Origin: Enterococcus_D entomosocium
Lineage (GTDB): Bacteria; Bacillota; Bacilli; Lactobacillales; Enterococcaceae
Length of the DNA stretch: 64,000 bases
Reading direction: 5' to 3' (one strand)
Assembly: GCF_030441895.1 (NCBI RefSeq)
Contig: NZ_JARJAS010000013.1
The translations under genes were made by a program, and so were the position numbers. How positions within the stretch are numbered: position 1 is the stretch's first letter; each line of letters opens with the position of its first letter. Positions 61,438 to 64,000 of the stretch are shown here, in pieces. The notes under the pieces were generated by a model that was not told the DNA's origin, made no database searches, and was given only the letters and a program-made list of their open reading frames with translations.

Positions 61438-62249
61438 CTTTAATGAAAATCGACCTTAAAAATACCTTCAAAGGCTGGCTGGTCTGGACGATCCTTTTTG
61501 CAGCAATCATTTTTGCATTTACGGCTATCTATCCTCAAATGATCACGCCAGAAATGAAAACGTCCTTAGACCAGATGTTGGGCTCTTTCAGCCCAGAATT
61601 ACTAAGCATCTTTAACATCCAACTGACAGGACCCTCAAGCTTGGTTTCACCGACAGGCTTTTTCGGGTACTACTTTCAATACTTATTTATCGCCGCGTGT
61701 ATTTATGGGATGCTTTTAGGCTTGAACAGTCTGATCACTGAAGAATCAGAAGGAACGATCGAGTATTTATATGCTCAGCCTATTAGCCGCAGAGAAATCG
61801 TTGGGTGGAAGTTCCTCGCCCGATTGTTGCTGCTGACTGGCTTTTGGCTGATTGCCTATGGCAGTAGTCTGGCCTCGTTTGCTCTATTCAAACTACCAGG
61901 AGACGACCTGTCCTCTTTTATAGAAGAAATCAGCAAAATCTTCGTTGCCGAGTATGGTGTCTTAGTCTTCTTCCTCTGTCTAGGTTTCTTTTTATCCACG
62001 ATCTTGCGTTCCAGCAAACAAACCGCAAGTGTCGGCTTAGGCTGCGTGTTCGGGCTGTATTTGCTCGGCATCGTGGGGGAACTCTACGATAAATTGGAAT
62101 GGCTGGCAGGACTTTCGCCTGTGCGGATGGCATTACCCGTCCAACTCATGGATAACGGCGCCACATCAGTCCTATGGGTACTGCTGATCGGTGTATTGTG
62201 TTTCTTTGGCACCTTTTACCGTTACGAGCGCAAAGACTTGCAGGTCTGA
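61434..62249 (+). CDS. ABC-2 type exporter permease
   Basis: A 271-residue membrane protein with about six hydrophobic segments and the LITEESEGTIEYLYAQPISRREIVGWK cytoplasmic loop common in ABC-2 permeases. Its ATG overlaps the ATPase stop (ATGA). The pair may export a drug, peptide or ion; no linked substrate gene is seen. Confidence 0.87.
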   Translation: MTLMKIDLKNTFKGWLVWTILFAAIIFAFTAIYPQMITPEMKTSLDQMLGSFSPELLSIFNIQLTGPSSLVSPTGFFGYYFQYLFIAACIYGMLLGLNSLITEESEGTIEYLYAQPISRREIVGWKFLARLLLLTGFWLIAYGSSLASFALFKLPGDDLSSFIEEISKIFVAEYGVLVFFLCLGFFLSTILRSSKQTASVGLGCVFGLYLLGIVGELYDKLEWLAGLSPVRMALPVQLMDNGATSVLWVLLIGVLCFFGTFYRYERKDLQV

Positions 62250-62264
62250 GCACAACAATCAAAA

Positions 62265-62383
62265 GACAAAAAAGAGCCTGTCAGCGGGGACTGACAGGCA
62301 AAGGAGTAAAAATGAAAAAGTGTTAGGGTTGTTTGTTGGTATGCTTATATAATAGTCTCGAAATGTGAAAAAAGTATGACGAA
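62265..62383. repeat. Hairpin repeat, dispersed copy 5 (covarying stem)
   Basis: The conserved block is unchanged, but the hairpin reads CCTGTCAG/CTGACAGG. Relative to copy 1, two base pairs changed on both strands of the stem, so pairing is preserved. Confidence 0.9.
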
Positions 62384-62476
62384 GCAGGCACGTTTTTGCG
62401 AAAAAATCATTGCGGAAGTTAAGAAAGCGTAAAGCATCCCTTCACCAAAAGGCTTGAAGGGACAACAAGAACCTAA

Positions 62477-62525
62477 AATCACTCCGAAGCAGCAGGCGGT
62501 TCATGCTGTTTCGGAGTGATTTTTT
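62477..62525. terminator. Bidirectional terminator before metallopeptidase
   Basis: AATCACTCCGAA / TTCGGAGTGATT plus an inner CAGCA/TGCTG stem, with a T-run after it on the plus strand. It lies 3' of the minus-strand metallopeptidase gene and after copy 5 of the repeat. Confidence 0.85.
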
Positions 62526-62533
62526 AGTTAAAG

Positions 62534-63424
62534 CTACTTGCTCAAATTAAGGCTATCGACATTGAAGGTGTCGCCATGTGCTAAGTCACCATAATGATAG
62601 CCACGGTTAAACCAGTCCACGCGCTGCTGCGATGTGCCGTGCGTAAAACTATCTGGAACAACATAGCCTTGGTATTCTTTTTGCAGCGTATCATCCCCGA
62701 TGGCATTGGCAGCCGTGATCGCTTCTTGAATATCGCCAGCTTCTAAAATCGGCTGTCCTTGATAGGTTTCGCCTTGCAAATATTTCGCAAAGGTACCAGC
62801 TAAGTAGTCAGCTTGCAACTCCAAGCGAACGCTGTACTGGTTGTACTCCTTCTCTGAAACTTGCTGGCGGATTTTGTCCAATTGTTGGGTGATCCCCAGC
62901 TCATTTTGCACATGATGACCGACTTCATGGGCGATGACATAGGCCATTGCAAAGTCGCCGCTTGCGCCATATTTATCAGAAAGCTCATTGGCAAAACTCA
63001 GATCAAGGTACACATTCTCATCTGCTGGGCAATAAAACGGACCAACCTGTGACGTGGCATAGCCGCATGCCGACTGGACACTTCCCGTAAATAATACGAG
63101 TGTTGGGTCTTGATAGGTTTCTTGCCGCTCTTGAAAAACGTCTTGCCAGTAATCTTCTAAATAGCCGAACACGACTGCGGAAAACTCTTTTTCTTCCGTG
63201 TACTCACTGGTGCCCACATTTTTTGTCTGGTAATTGGCTGCTTGTCCGCTGCCACCCAAGACATCCGGCAGCGAATTTAAATCACCACCGCTAAACAGGA
63301 AAAATAAAACAGCGATGATCACCGTACCGATCCCGCCACCAGCAGCCAACATCCCACCTGAGCCAGATGATCGCCCCGTTCGATCATCGACATTGCTGCT
63401 TTGTCTACCCCCACGCCATTTCAT
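62534..63424 (-). CDS. Membrane-anchored neutral zinc metallopeptidase (YpfJ/KPN_02809 family)
   Basis: A 296-residue protein: basic, Gly/Ser-rich N terminus, one membrane segment (about 29-45, GTVIIAVLFFLFSG), then an extracellular zinc peptidase domain with HEVGHH (about residue 164) and ELQADYLAG (third ligand Glu region). Length and layout match the KPN_02809 family. Substrate not known. Single gene, GGAGG before the ATG. Confidence 0.88.
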   Translation of the reverse strand: MKWRGGRQSSNVDDRTGRSSGSGGMLAAGGGIGTVIIAVLFFLFSGGDLNSLPDVLGGSGQAANYQTKNVGTSEYTEEKEFSAVVFGYLEDYWQDVFQERQETYQDPTLVLFTGSVQSACGYATSQVGPFYCPADENVYLDLSFANELSDKYGASGDFAMAYVIAHEVGHHVQNELGITQQLDKIRQQVSEKEYNQYSVRLELQADYLAGTFAKYLQGETYQGQPILEAGDIQEAITAANAIGDDTLQKEYQGYVVPDSFTHGTSQQRVDWFNRGYHYGDLAHGDTFNVDSLNLSK

Positions 63425-63625
63425 GTTATCTCCTCCTATATAAATCCTAGCTTAATTATAAGAGAAAGGCGGCAGATTGTGAAAAAAAGCGCCTTGAAAT
63501 TGTTATAAAATGCCTTCAGGAGCCTTAAAAATCAAAGTGTACACTCCTTTTAATCATTCTTTAATCTAACAATTAGCCTTCTAATTTGGTACAGTAGCAA
63601 TAAAATAGATGTAGAGGGTGAGCGT

Positions 63626-64000
63626 ATGAAAATGAATTATTCGGGGACATCGGAACGAAGGATTTTGATTTTTAAACGGTTGATTGCTGGCGAGCACCTC
63701 AGCTATCAGCAGTTAGCAGAGGATTATTTCGTTTCCCGCAGCAGTATTGCCAAAGATATTTCTTATTTAAAAGAGCTGTTTCAAAAAGAAAGCTTACGTC
63801 TGAGATTTGATAATTCAGGTACATTTTTTGAAGGAAGTGAATCCCAGATCCATCGAGTGCTCAAACGCTTTTGCTTAATGATGCTGGATCAACCAGCGGC
63901 GTTTTCCTTGTTGGTGGAACCTGAGAAATACCAGGAAGTAAATCAGGCCTTTCGTCGAGCGTTAGTGGAAAAACAAGTAGAAATGCCCGACAGCTATATT
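63626..64000 (+). CDS. PRD/Mga-type transcriptional regulator, N-terminal part (runs off window)
   Basis: The first 125 codons of a regulator. RRILIFKRLIAGEHLSYQQLAE and FVSRSSIAKDISYLKELF form the winged helix-turn-helix pair seen in BglG/MtlR/LicR and Mga-type activators. The rest (PRD, EII-like or Mga domains) is outside the window. ATG 63626 follows GAGGGTG. Confidence 0.75.
   Translation, partial: MKMNYSGTSERRILIFKRLIAGEHLSYQQLAEDYFVSRSSIAKDISYLKELFQKESLRLRFDNSGTFFEGSESQIHRVLKRFCLMMLDQPAAFSLLVEPEKYQEVNQAFRRALVEKQVEMPDSYI

Overview
The window looks like chromosomal DNA of a low-to-moderate G+C Gram-positive bacterium, most likely an Enterococcus. The evidence is Gram-positive ribosome-binding sites, three T-box leaders, an E. 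hirae NapA-type antiporter, a UPF0397/ECF module and an Msr-type ABC-F gene with a leader peptide. The species cannot be fixed from sequence alone. There are no insertion sequences, prophage genes or CRISPR arrays.

Positions 1-29391 are dominated by two paralogous ureide-nitrogen loci. After the 3' end of a transketolase gene, locus 1 (508-15213) carries allantoate amidohydrolase, ureidoglycine aminohydrolase, ureidoglycolate dehydrogenase, the three oxamic transcarbamylase subunits (AllF/AllG/AllH, formerly FdrA/YlbE/YlbF) and a carbamate kinase. A convergent PucR-type regulator follows, then a divergent PucG-type aminotransferase, an MFS carrier and a DAACS symporter. The reconstructed route is allantoate to ureidoglycine to ureidoglycolate to oxalurate to oxamate plus carbamoyl phosphate, and then ATP, CO2 and NH3. 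Locus 2 (18548-29391) repeats the lower half: regulator, an AllF-AllG fusion, AllH, MFS, carbamate kinase, DAACS and AllD. It lacks the upper enzymes. Each locus has an HSL-fold alpha/beta hydrolase next to it. Between the loci are an Msr-like ABC-F gene (one-base frameshift, macrolide-type leader peptide and attenuator) and napA.

Positions 29400-41000 hold an SSB paralogue, a C26 peptidase with an orphan OppA-type lipoprotein, and a heterodimeric ABC multidrug exporter behind a second leader-peptide attenuator. Then come an orphan MetQ under a Met T-box, a LysR regulator, an atypical SDR protein, a SRAP-domain protein and an unlisted 48-residue protein.

Positions 41400-52800 hold a classic bgl operon (promoter, RAT/terminator, LicT-type antiterminator, EIIBCA, phospho-beta-glucosidase), a YtcJ-like amidohydrolase coupled to a PotD-type binding protein, an MDR oxidoreductase, an endonuclease V-like protein, an LLM flavoprotein with an F420-reductase-like partner, and a DIP1984-family protein.

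Positions 52900-64000 hold two more Met T-boxes. One precedes an OppA-type lipoprotein; the other precedes a SAM hydroxide adenosyltransferase-ECF transporter operon. There is also a tRNA-Leu(CAG), an ABC-2 exporter, a zinc metallopeptidase and the start of a PRD/Mga-type regulator. Five copies of a hairpin-bearing repeat, three of them in tandem with a 179-bp period, are scattered between 55.2 and 62.4 kb. Stem covariation suggests that the hairpin is functional.
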